64,000 nt of DNA from Parapedobacter sp. SGR-10 (lineage in GTDB: Bacteria; Bacteroidota; Bacteroidia; Sphingobacteriales; Sphingobacteriaceae): assembly GCF_011030405.1 (NCBI RefSeq), contig NZ_JAAJTJ010000018.1, forward strand, positions 1 through 64,000, read 5' to 3'. A program made the translations under genes and the position numbers. Under the pieces are notes generated by a model, which was not told where the DNA came from, did no database searches, and worked only from the letters and a program-made list of their open reading frames with translations. Below, in pieces: positions 17,451-26,300 of this stretch. How positions within the stretch are numbered: position 1 is the first letter of the stretch; each line of letters starts with the position of its first letter.

Positions 17451-18545
17451 ATGCTAAAAACCTATAAAATTATTTTGTTTTTCTTATTGATATCGGTGAT
17501 ATCACACCCTTCATTTTCACAAGAAAGTACAGAACTTCTCAAACAAATAGAGCGTCTCCAGACCAGAGTTTCTAATTTGTCCTACTCATTCGATCAGCTT
17601 AACAAGAAGATTGAGGATGTGAACTGGTACAATAAAGTTGGAGAGATTGCCTATGTGGACAAAGTACGGATGACTGGGCCTCCAGCGAAGATCAAAAGCA
17701 AAACAGCCAAAGGAGCAGGCAATCCGTTGGTATTCTGGTCGTACGTCTTTATCCCAAAAGACTTTGATCCGGGCAAAAAATACCCCCTCATCGTATTGGT
17801 GCACGGTGGTGTGCATGGCAACTTTGGGGTAGGGAATGATCATATCGTCAAAGAGTTCATTTCTCAAGGGTACATTGTTTCTGCTCCCGAATACAGGGGA
17901 AGTACAGGTTATGGAAGGAGTTTCCAACGGAAGATCGACTATGGTGGATTGGAAATAGACGATACCAAGGCTTGTCGGGATTATATGGTCGAAAATTATG
18001 ATTTTGTTGATAGTTCGAGGGTGGGTGTTGTCGGATGGAGCCATGGCGGTTTCCATGCCTTGCTGAATGTGTTCAATTTTCCGAAGAGTTATGCCGTAGC
18101 CTATGCAGGAGTGCCGGTCAGTGATCTGGTGATGCGTCTCGGCTATATGGACGACGACTACAGGAAACTGTTCTCGGCAGATTATCATATCGGCAAAGAG
18201 GTCAAAGATGATGTAAAGGAATACCGTAGACGTTCTCCAGCATTTCAAGCCCATAAACTGCAAACCCCATTGCTGATCCATGCCAATACGAATGATGATG
18301 ATGTGTTGATCGAAGAGGTAGAACATTTGATCAGCGCCTTGAAAGCAAATAACAAAAAGTTTGAGTATGAGATCTATGAAAATAAACCTGGAGGGCACCA
18401 TTTTGACCGGATTGACAGTTATCTGGCAAAAGAAGTCAGACTAAAGGCTTACAAGTTTTTGCAGCAATACTTGAAACCGGATAAACCGTTTGCCAATATT
18501 TCGGAATTGATCAGGGCGAGTTATTATCCTCCTCGTAAAAAGTAA
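17451..18545 (+). CDS. Exported alpha/beta-hydrolase, prolyl-oligopeptidase (S9) type
   Basis: 364 residues with a signal peptide (LFFLLISVISHPSFSQ). A short coiled stretch (TELLKQIERLQTRV) leads to an S9-type catalytic domain at about 90-345. It shows the oxyanion motif LVHGGVHGNF, the nucleophile elbow GWSHGG with S197, an acidic residue in NTNDDDVL and the final histidine in GGHHF. There is no beta-propeller, so it is smaller than classical prolyl oligopeptidases and could be a peptidase or an esterase. Its stop is 3 bp before the ECF sigma gene, so the hydrolase and sigma factor share a transcript, an unusual pairing that ties the enzyme to the locus. Confidence 0.85.
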   Translation: MLKTYKIILFFLLISVISHPSFSQESTELLKQIERLQTRVSNLSYSFDQLNKKIEDVNWYNKVGEIAYVDKVRMTGPPAKIKSKTAKGAGNPLVFWSYVFIPKDFDPGKKYPLIVLVHGGVHGNFGVGNDHIVKEFISQGYIVSAPEYRGSTGYGRSFQRKIDYGGLEIDDTKACRDYMVENYDFVDSSRVGVVGWSHGGFHALLNVFNFPKSYAVAYAGVPVSDLVMRLGYMDDDYRKLFSADYHIGKEVKDDVKEYRRRSPAFQAHKLQTPLLIHANTNDDDVLIEEVEHLISALKANNKKFEYEIYENKPGGHHFDRIDSYLAKEVRLKAYKFLQQYLKPDKPFANISELIRASYYPPRKK

Positions 18546-18548
18546 TGT

Positions 18549-19145
18549 ATGGATAGGTTGGAGACACTTGCTACAAAAATCAAAAATGGAGATCATCATG
18601 CCTTTATGGAGGTGTATGATCTCTATTTTTATCAATTGAGTGTTTTTGTCAAGCGATATGTGCATTCGGAAAGTATTGCAGAAGATCTGACACAAGATGT
18701 GTTCGTCAAGCTTTGGGAAAAACGTGAGTTTTTGGATAAAGTGACCAATTTTAATTCCTACCTCTATAGAATTGCCAAAAACCATACATTGGATTATCTA
18801 AAAAAAATCTCCAGACTGGAGATTATGCCGGACGATCTGTTGAAAGAATTTAAATTTTCGTCCAATGAGGTGGAGCTGTTTGTGACTGAGCAGGAATACT
18901 TTAGATTTTTGGACAATTACATGAAGTCTCTGCCCGAAAAGTCGCAAGTGATATTTGATCTGTGCAGAGAACAGGAAAAATCCTATGATGAGGTTGCAAA
19001 AGAATTGAACATTTCCAAAAGTACCGTAAAGCACCATATGGTCAATACGATGAAAAGATTGAAAGATGAGATCATACATAAATTTAGGATCGACCGCTTT
19101 CATTTTATTCTTTTTGTAGTTCTTTGGAAAATATTCTTACCCTAG
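18549..19145 (+). CDS. ECF-family RNA polymerase sigma factor (FecI-like)
   Basis: 198 residues. Region 2 lies at about 10-80 (FMEVYDLYFYQLSVFVKRYV, DLTQDVFVKLWEKRE) and region 4 at about 120-175 (LPEKSQVIFDLCREQEKS, VAKELNISKSTVKHHM). The C-terminus is strongly hydrophobic (FHFILFVVLWKIFLP), a tail seen in some Bacteroidetes FecI-like factors. It starts 3 bp after the hydrolase stop, and its FecR partner follows 30 bp later. The last codons (TTA CCC TAG) form the upstream half of promoter candidate B, so coding and promoter sequence overlap. Predicted targets are the three matching sites in this locus. Confidence 0.95.
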   Translation: MDRLETLATKIKNGDHHAFMEVYDLYFYQLSVFVKRYVHSESIAEDLTQDVFVKLWEKREFLDKVTNFNSYLYRIAKNHTLDYLKKISRLEIMPDDLLKEFKFSSNEVELFVTEQEYFRFLDNYMKSLPEKSQVIFDLCREQEKSYDEVAKELNISKSTVKHHMVNTMKRLKDEIIHKFRIDRFHFILFVVLWKIFLP

Positions 19146-19166
19146 TACGCGTCTTCAACGTCTTAT
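19136..19166 (+). promoter_or_regulatory. ECF-type promoter candidate B, before FecR
   Basis: TCTTACCC ends at 19142, overlapping the sigma stop codon; CGTCTTAT follows at 19159-19166 after 16 bp. The FecR ATG is 9 bp downstream. Confidence 0.55.
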
Positions 19167-19175
19167 GGAGTAGTC

Positions 19176-20294
19176 ATGAAAGCTGAAGATAAATACTATA
19201 GGAAGCTCGTCGAGGGGTATCTCAACAAAACGCTGACCAAAAGAGAATTGGCCGTGTTTTTTGATTTACTATCTCGGGGTGAACTGGATTTTTATCTGGA
19301 GGAAGATATGGTGTCCAACTTTGCCGAAGAAGCCATATCTCATCATCATCAATCTTTTTGGAGAAGATATGCTTGGTGGTCCGTGGCTGCAAGTATATTG
19401 TTGGCTGTAGGGTTGGGAATATATTTTTTTCAGCAGCAACCCAACAATACAGATACCGTTGCCAAAACTGCGCATACGGTCCAACCGGGAAGTGACCATG
19501 CTATCCTGACCTTGTCCAATGGCGAACAGATTATCTTGGACAGTTCTGGACAGGCCGAGGAGATAGCAGAAGATCATGTATCCATTGTCAATGATAGCAA
19601 GGGGAGACTACATTATGATCTCTCAAAATTGGATCTGTCCGATGTATCTCCCGACGAATTGGCCGACAAGCACCATACCATAGAAACTCCCCGTGGCGGA
19701 ACATACCACATTATTCTGCCCGATGGAAGCAAGGTATGGCTCAACTCGCTTTCGAAAATCAAATTTCCTTTGGTTTTTTCTAAACAAAAACGGGTGGTGG
19801 AGATGGAAGGCGAAGTCTTTTTTGAAGTGGCGAAGCGTAAGGATCAACCTTTTTTAGTTCGATCCAAAGGACAGGAAATCAAAGTTTTGGGAACATCATT
19901 TAATGTCAACGCCTACGGTGACGAACCATTCACACGTACGACATTGCTTACCGGGCAGATACAGCTCTTCGGGGCAAATGCTGTCATCAAGCTCCTCCCT
20001 GGAGAAGAAGCGCTAAATACAGGAACAAATCTGAAAATACAAAATGGTGATATCGAACAAGCTATTGCCTGGAAAGATGGTTATTTTAGATTTGATAAAG
20101 TGGATATTCAAACTTTGATGCGCCAAATATCACGATGGTACAGTGTCAATGTGAAATATGTGGGTAAGGTATCCGATGAACGTTTTGTCGGCAAAATAAA
20201 ACGTTCGGAAGATATTCACGAACTGCTTAAGATTTTCAAAGATGGGGGAATGAATGTTTCGCTGAATGGGCGAACTATCGTTGTGACAAATTAA
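19176..20294 (+). CDS. FecR-family anti-sigma factor
   Basis: 372 residues. The cytoplasmic segment at 1-60 (YYRKLVEGYLNKTLTKRELA) should bind the sigma factor encoded just upstream. One membrane helix follows at about 68-88 (SVAASILLAVGLGIYFF). The periplasmic FecR domain at about 165-265 has the usual HTIETPRGGTYHIILPDGS, VWLNSLSKIKFP and VEMEGEVFFEVAKR, and a DUF4974-type end (QISRWYSVNVKYVG) should touch the STN domain of the SusC encoded 3 kb downstream. Two unrelated metabolic genes now separate FecR from that receptor. Confidence 0.95.
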   Translation: MKAEDKYYRKLVEGYLNKTLTKRELAVFFDLLSRGELDFYLEEDMVSNFAEEAISHHHQSFWRRYAWWSVAASILLAVGLGIYFFQQQPNNTDTVAKTAHTVQPGSDHAILTLSNGEQIILDSSGQAEEIAEDHVSIVNDSKGRLHYDLSKLDLSDVSPDELADKHHTIETPRGGTYHIILPDGSKVWLNSLSKIKFPLVFSKQKRVVEMEGEVFFEVAKRKDQPFLVRSKGQEIKVLGTSFNVNAYGDEPFTRTTLLTGQIQLFGANAVIKLLPGEEALNTGTNLKIQNGDIEQAIAWKDGYFRFDKVDIQTLMRQISRWYSVNVKYVGKVSDERFVGKIKRSEDIHELLKIFKDGGMNVSLNGRTIVVTN

Positions 20295-20358
20295 TATAGT
20301 TTTTAGAGTACACGACAAATTGTGACCCAATTAATATTCCTTTTTATTTTTTTAATCT

Positions 20359-20387
20359 ATTTAGTCTACTAGTTTGGTAGTCTAAAT
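20359..20387. promoter_or_regulatory. Dyad-symmetric operator candidate before the SsuD-like gene
   Basis: A 29-bp interrupted palindrome: outer arms ATTTAG (20359-20364) and CTAAAT (20382-20387), inner arms CTAC (20366-20369) and GTAG (20377-20380), 7-bp centre TAGTTTG. It covers the -33 box of the promoter, where a repressor would block polymerase. Confidence 0.55.
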
Positions 20388-20404
20388 TATGCTGATTATA
20401 TTTG
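20373..20404 (+). promoter_or_regulatory. Promoter of the SsuD-like monooxygenase gene
   Basis: TTTG at 20373-20376, 20 bp, TATATTTG at 20397-20404: a full match to the Bacteroidetes housekeeping promoter. The ATG is 46 bp downstream. Confidence 0.75.
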
Positions 20405-20449
20405 TCGGCATAAATTCTGATAAACAGTAAGACAATAGATAAACGTAAG

Positions 20450-21613
20450 ATGCTAAACCAAATCGTAGCCGTTCCCGTTCGAACCCAGCAAAGAGTTGCC
20501 GAAATATCCTGGTTTGACGATATTATCGGAGGTGACACCGAATATTTGGGCGTATTGGATCATAGTAGGAGAAGCAATTTTGAACATTGTAAGCACATAG
20601 CCCAGACTGCGGACCGATTGGGTTATCGCAAAATCCTGTTGCCTACAGCCTATACAGTTGGTCAAGAGGTGCTTACTTTTGCAGCCGGTGTTGCACCTTT
20701 CACAAACAATATCAATCTTATCACAGCTATTCGTACAGGGGAATACCATCCCCCAATGTTGGCACGTTCTTTGGCGGCGTTGGATCACATGTTGGAGGGA
20801 CGATTGACCATTAATATCATCAATTCTGATTTGCCGGGCTTGCGGGAGGATCCAGAACTGAGATATTTGCGGTGTGCCGAGAATATAGAAATTTTAAAAC
20901 AAGCCTGGACACAGGATGAGATCGATTTCAAAGGTGAACTGTACCGGTTTAAAATGGCGGCAGACCCCGTAAAGCCTTATCAGCAAAATGGTGGCCCTTT
21001 GTTGTATTTTGGTGGTACTTCTGATGGGGCAAGGGAGATTTGTGCCCAATACTGTGACACGTTTTTAATGTGGCCCGAAACAGAGGAAGCTATGTACGAA
21101 ACTATGCAGGATATGAGCCGGAGGGCTGCCAAATATGGTCGAACCATCGATTTCGGATTGCGTATCCATGTCGTGGTGAGGGAGACGGAAGACGAGGCTA
21201 GAATGCAAATCAGAAAACTACTGAAACATTTCAATGAGCAACGTGCGGCCGAGATAAGGGCGAGGGGAGAGGATTCACGATCGCTAGGTGTTGTCCGGCA
21301 GGATGAGATGCGGAAGCATGCCGATGCTGAAGGTTTTGTCGAGCCTCATCTATGGACGACTATCGGAAAGGTGTTTTCGGGATGTGGTGGTGGATTGGTA
21401 GGAGATCCTGACCAGATCGTCCATAAGCTGAATCGGTACATGGATATGGGTATACGGGCTTTTATATTGTCGGGCTTCCCTTTGATAGAAGAAGCTGAAA
21501 TATTTGCCAAATATATATTGCATCGATTGCCGAATGTGTCACTTTCCGAGCTGCACAATCGCGTACCAAAAACAACACCGGTTACACCATTGACCACAGC
21601 AATATTAACGTAA
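20450..21613 (+). CDS. LLM-class flavin-dependent monooxygenase, SsuD (alkanesulfonate) type
   Basis: 387 residues, cytoplasmic. Bacterial-luciferase-like TIM barrel with SsuD-like landmarks: HIAQTADRLGYRKILLPT, LITAIRTGEYHPPMLARSLA, RLTINIINSDLPG, YFGGTSDGARE and a C-terminal GDPDQIVHKLNRYMDMGI. Members use reduced flavin and oxygen to cleave C-S bonds of sulfonates or to oxidise related sulfur compounds. No flavin reductase or sulfonate ABC transporter is nearby; instead an APC permease gene follows 12 bp later. The promoter has a clear palindromic operator, suggesting regulation separate from the surrounding SusC locus. Confidence 0.85.
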   Translation: MLNQIVAVPVRTQQRVAEISWFDDIIGGDTEYLGVLDHSRRSNFEHCKHIAQTADRLGYRKILLPTAYTVGQEVLTFAAGVAPFTNNINLITAIRTGEYHPPMLARSLAALDHMLEGRLTINIINSDLPGLREDPELRYLRCAENIEILKQAWTQDEIDFKGELYRFKMAADPVKPYQQNGGPLLYFGGTSDGAREICAQYCDTFLMWPETEEAMYETMQDMSRRAAKYGRTIDFGLRIHVVVRETEDEARMQIRKLLKHFNEQRAAEIRARGEDSRSLGVVRQDEMRKHADAEGFVEPHLWTTIGKVFSGCGGGLVGDPDQIVHKLNRYMDMGIRAFILSGFPLIEEAEIFAKYILHRLPNVSLSELHNRVPKTTPVTPLTTAILT

Positions 21614-21625
21614 AGACGAGACCGT

Positions 21626-23038
21626 ATGGCAAAAGAAACAAGAGCCCACTTCAAACGCGAACTTAACCTGTTGGATGCCACGCTGTTGGTGGTCGGTAGT
21701 ATGGTGGGATCAGGTATTTTTATTGTCAGCGCAGATATTGCCCGGAATACGGGGTCGGCAGGTTGGCTGATATTGGTCTGGGTTATCGGTGGGTTTATGA
21801 CCTTGACGGCAGCATTGAGTTATGGCGAATTGAGTGGTATGTACCCCAAAGCCGGAGGACAATATGTTTATCTTAAAGAAGCATATAATCCGTTGATCGC
21901 TTTTTTGTACGGATGGAGCTTGTTTGCTGTTATACAAACTGGTACGATTGCAGCTGTAGGTGTTTCTTTTTCCAAGTTTCTGGCTTATTTTATTCCAGGA
22001 GTAAGCGAAGATCTGGTGTGGATCTCCATTGGGAACCTTCAGATATCTCCTGCACAGCTATTGGCCATTGGCATTATTTTTCTATTGACTTTGGTCAATA
22101 CTAGTGGGATAAAAAGTGGTAAATGGATTCAGTTGATCTTTACCCTCACGAAGATATTGAGTATAGCTGGATTGATTGTGTTTGGGTTTATCTATATGGA
22201 TACCGATGTAGTCAGATCCAATTGGGATGAGGCTTTTCAGCTAAAAAGAATACTTGCCGATGGATCGTTTTTGAATTATGAGGGATTGCCTGCGCTGGGT
22301 GGAGCTTTAGCTGCGGCTTTGGTAGGGGCAATTATGAGTTATGAAGCCTGGAACAACGTGACTTTTGTCGCGGGAGAGATCAACAATCCCAAAAGAAACA
22401 TAGGGCTGAGCCTCTTGTTGGGAACCTTATTGGTTACCTTGATCTATGTGTTGCTGAATGTGATGTTTACGCTGGTTTTACCCTTGCAGGATATTGCATT
22501 TGCCGAGAAGGACAGAGTGGGTATTGATGCCTCGCATGCGATTTTTGGAGCAGGTGGTACGGTCATTATTGCGCTGTTGATTATGGTGGCCACGTTCGGT
22601 TGCAACAATGGTTTGATTTTGGCAGGGGCGCGGGTGTACTATAGTATGGCCAAGGATGGAGCGTTTTTTAGACAAACAGGCAAGTTGAACCGTCACGGTG
22701 TACCTGCTATAGCTCTGTGGGTACAGTTTGTCATGGCCTCTGTTTTATGTCTGAGTGGTAAATATGGCGATTTGTTGGATATGATTACTTTTATCGCTGT
22801 ATTGTTCTATGTATTGACTATAGTAGGCATTTATATTCTTCGGAAAAAAGCTCCCCATATCGAACGTCCTTACAAAGCTATTGGTTATCCTATACTTCCG
22901 GCAGTCTATATTTTACTCGGAGCAGGCTTCTGTATATTGTTGATTATCTACAAGCCTGAATATACCTGGCCTGGACTGATCATAGCCTTACTGGGCGTTC
23001 CTCTATATTATCTGCATAAAAAATTTTTTAAGGGATAG
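21626..23038 (+). CDS. APC-superfamily amino acid permease
   Basis: 470 residues with about 12 membrane helices. The first helix, LLVVGSMVGSGIFIVSADIA, carries the GSGIF substrate-binding motif of the APC family. Later segments such as YGELSGMYPKAGGQYVYLKE and NNPKRNIGLSLLLG are typical of LAT/YfnA-type transporters. It would exchange or import amino acids or a related amine. The 12-bp gap to the SsuD-like gene means they form one operon. A palindrome (23065-23089) follows the stop. Confidence 0.9.
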   Translation: MAKETRAHFKRELNLLDATLLVVGSMVGSGIFIVSADIARNTGSAGWLILVWVIGGFMTLTAALSYGELSGMYPKAGGQYVYLKEAYNPLIAFLYGWSLFAVIQTGTIAAVGVSFSKFLAYFIPGVSEDLVWISIGNLQISPAQLLAIGIIFLLTLVNTSGIKSGKWIQLIFTLTKILSIAGLIVFGFIYMDTDVVRSNWDEAFQLKRILADGSFLNYEGLPALGGALAAALVGAIMSYEAWNNVTFVAGEINNPKRNIGLSLLLGTLLVTLIYVLLNVMFTLVLPLQDIAFAEKDRVGIDASHAIFGAGGTVIIALLIMVATFGCNNGLILAGARVYYSMAKDGAFFRQTGKLNRHGVPAIALWVQFVMASVLCLSGKYGDLLDMITFIAVLFYVLTIVGIYILRKKAPHIERPYKAIGYPILPAVYILLGAGFCILLIIYKPEYTWPGLIIALLGVPLYYLHKKFFKG

Positions 23039-23064
23039 TCTCCTTTTCTTTGTGAGCATGTTTT

Positions 23065-23089
23065 CTATGTTTGCTGAGGGCAAACATAG
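23065..23089 (+). terminator. Hairpin after the permease gene
   Basis: A perfect 10-bp stem CTATGTTTGC/GCAAACATAG with loop TGAGG, 26 bp after the stop. No immediate T-run, so it is a weak or factor-assisted terminator. The 304-bp space to SusC also holds promoter candidate C and a 28-codon frame. Confidence 0.5.
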
Positions 23090-23133
23090 GAAGAACCCTT
23101 ATGTTTTGCCTTTTTCATTTTTTTTTAAAATAT

Positions 23134-23165
23134 TTTGCCCTTTCTGTTTCCCCTGTCGTCATATA
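23134..23165 (+). promoter_or_regulatory. ECF-type promoter candidate C, before SusC
   Basis: TTTTGCCC (23133-23140), 16 bp, CGTCATAT (23157-23164). It parallels candidates A and B, with one change in each half. Located about 180 bp before the SusC ATG. Confidence 0.5.
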
Positions 23166-23206
23166 CATATAAAGTGGTGGAGACAATACTTTATTATACC
23201 TGCATT

Positions 23207-23293
23207 ATGATAGACAATATTGATAAGAAAAGAGTAGATATCCGTGTAGAAAAAGTAGTGCAAGAAGCCTCGGAACTCCTTGCACAAAATTAG
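23207..23293 (+). CDS. Possible 28-residue leader peptide upstream of SusC
   Basis: A short frame MIDNIDKKRVDIRV... ending in SELLAQN lies between promoter candidate C and the SusC start, so it would be on the SusC transcript. It is charged, helix-prone and has no signal peptide. I recognise no family. It may be chance, a leader peptide or a gene remnant. Confidence 0.25.
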   Translation: MIDNIDKKRVDIRVEKVVQEASELLAQN

Positions 23294-23342
23294 ATAATAG
23301 AAAATTAACGTACTATTAACCGTTACCTAATGACACAAATTT

Positions 23343-26300
23343 ATGCATTTTAAGTTGGATGTAGGCAAATTTTATTTGCCGCTTATTAACCGCAAAGTAT
23401 TATTGCTCATGAAGCTAACTATCTGTTTATTGCTCATGTCGTTTACGCAGGTAAGCGCTACCCTATTTTCCCAAACCATTACCTTTTCGGGAAAGAGGGT
23501 GTCCATTGAGAAAGTACTGAGAGAAGTCGAAAAACAGTCTGGATTTAATCTTTTCTACAAATACGATGAGAGTTTGATGTCCAAGTCGGTAGATGTCGAT
23601 TTCAAAAATGTACAGCTGCACACTGTCCTGGATGAAATATTGGTTAAGAATGGCTTGGTCTACAAGATCGATAGGAAAACAATTACGATCAATAGAAAAC
23701 CTGTTTCAAATCCATCCTCTTCCGTACGGACTATTCAGGAACAATCTGACGATATCAAAGGTGTAATCGTGGATAGACATACGGGGGAGCCTCTCGTAGG
23801 AGCAACTGTTCGTGTCAAGGGTACGAGCATAGGCGTCGCGGCCGACGAAAACGGTGCTTTTCAACTTCGTAATGTAAAAAATGGAAGTACGCTTGAGATT
23901 ATCTATACCGGTTATCAATCCCGTGAATTTGTAGTTGGTAATGACCGTGATGTACGTATTGCCTTGACTGGTGAATCCGATAGTCTGGATGAGGTCGTCA
24001 TCACAGGCTATCAGACTATCGATAAACGTACGTTCACCGGTTCTGTAGGAAAAGTCAATCCCGATGATCTTGCTACAGCAGGTTTTTCGGACGTAGGGAA
24101 AGCTTTGCAGGGCATGGTCGCTGGTGTAGCCGTGGAGAATACCAGTGGGACATTCGGTACGAAGTCCAAAATCCGTATCCGCGGAAATTCCTCGATCAGT
24201 GGCAATCAGGAGCCTCTCTGGGTGATCGATGGTGTCGTGCTGGACGATCCGGTCAATATCAATCCCAATCAATTGTATTCCGGAGATGCCGCAACCATGT
24301 TGAGCTCCGCCATCTCAGGCATCAATCCGGATGATATCGAGGATATACAGATACTGAAAGATGCTTCGGCCACGGCCATGTATGGTACACAAGCCGTAAA
24401 TGGGGTAATCGTCGTGACCACCAAAAAGGGCCGTGTGGGAAAGACAGCTATCAGCTATAAGAATAATTTCAGTCTGGCCATGAAGCCGACGATAAGGGAT
24501 TTTAATGTGATGAACTCCAAACAAAGAATGGAGTTTTCAGAAGAACTGTATGAGAAGAATCTGGTAGACTTTACTAACATGAACAGCACCTATGGTGCAT
24601 TTGGCAAGTTGCAATATCAGCTGTCCCGCAAGGAGCTTACCTGGGATCAATATTATGATGAGATACAGCGTGCAAAAACCTACAATACCGACTGGTTTGA
24701 TGTATTGTTCCGCAATTCAGTCAATCATGAACATAGTGCCAGCATATCTACGGGTACAGAGAAAGCACAGTTCTATATGTCCGCAAGTTATTTTCGTGAC
24801 AACGGACAGACGCATAATCAGCATACCGATAGGTATAGTGGGAATTTTAGGGGAAATTTCAATATTTCGGACAATTTTTCCATTACCGGTACCCTTTATG
24901 GGTCAGCAAGAAACCAACGTCTTTTTGGTGCATTTGACGAAACAGAATCGGGTGGATTGCCACAACGGGATTTTGATATCAATCCCTATACCTATGCCCG
25001 TACCACGAGCCGAGCGATGAGGCCGTATGATGATGATGGTAACTTGGAATATTACAGGGCCAATTTTGCTCCTTTCAATATTATCCACGAAATGAATAAC
25101 AATTTTGTGGACGTAGCCTTAAAAGAGATCCGGTTTCAGGTAGACGGATTATGGAAGATCACCAACAATTTGAATCTGGCCACTATCCTTTCAGCACGTA
25201 CGACTTCTGCGCAGTCCGAACACATCTCTACCGAACTATCCAATGTAGCACAAAGCTACAGAGCAATGGAAAATACGGCTATCCGAAGTGCTAACGGCAG
25301 GTTGTACAATGATCCCAATGATGATAGTCAATTCCCTATTTCGGTATTGCCGAGGGGAGGTATTATCATTTTGGACAATAATCAAGGAGAATTTTATACC
25401 TTTCGGAATACCTTGAACTACAAGCCTGTGTTCCACAACCATTCCTTTGACCTGATGGGTGGATCTGAAATCCGGCAGCGAAAATATGACAGGCATGGCT
25501 TCACGGGGTATGGTCTGGAATATTATAGAGGTCTGACGTCCAGTCCGGATTATCGGGCTATCCAACGTGATCAGTTTGCTTCTAATGGTTCACCGTATTA
25601 TGGAATGGGACTGAACGTTCACCGTGAGGCTTCTTTCTTCGCAAATCTGGCCTATACGTTCAAGAACAGGTACAACCTCACTCTATCTTCCCGTGCTGAT
25701 GGTTCCAACCGTCTAGGGGCATCTGAGCGGTTTCGCTTTTTACCTATTTGGGTTGTAGGAGCCAGTTGGAATGTGGATGATGAGGCTTTTCTGCAAGGTG
25801 TGGAATGGCTGGATTTTCTCAAAGTACGTGGATCTTATGGTACAAGGGGCAATATCAGCGGTCTAGGAAGCCCGGAAATATTGGCCTATTACGGTACAAC
25901 CACGAGATTCAATCCGGATAATGTCGAAGAGATCATTAGTATTTCAGCTCCGGACAACCCGCATCTGCAATGGGAAAAGGAAAAAATGGCCAATGCGGCA
26001 TTGGAATTTGGACTGTTCAAGCGTGCTTCAGTCACTCTGGAGTGGTACCATCGCCAAAACTATGATCTGATCGGCAACGTACAAGTGTCCCGGGTCAGTG
26101 GCTTCAGTACCAAAACAATGAATTGGGCCGATATGAAAAATGAAGGTTTTGAGATCACGCTGAATACCAAAAATATCGACAATACGAATTTCAAGTGGAG
26201 CACGCTCTTTACTTTCGGGTACAACTATAATGAAGTGACGAGACTACAGACCAATGCCGCGGTAGTCAGACAGACGGTGGATAGAGGTGCACCTCTGGAA

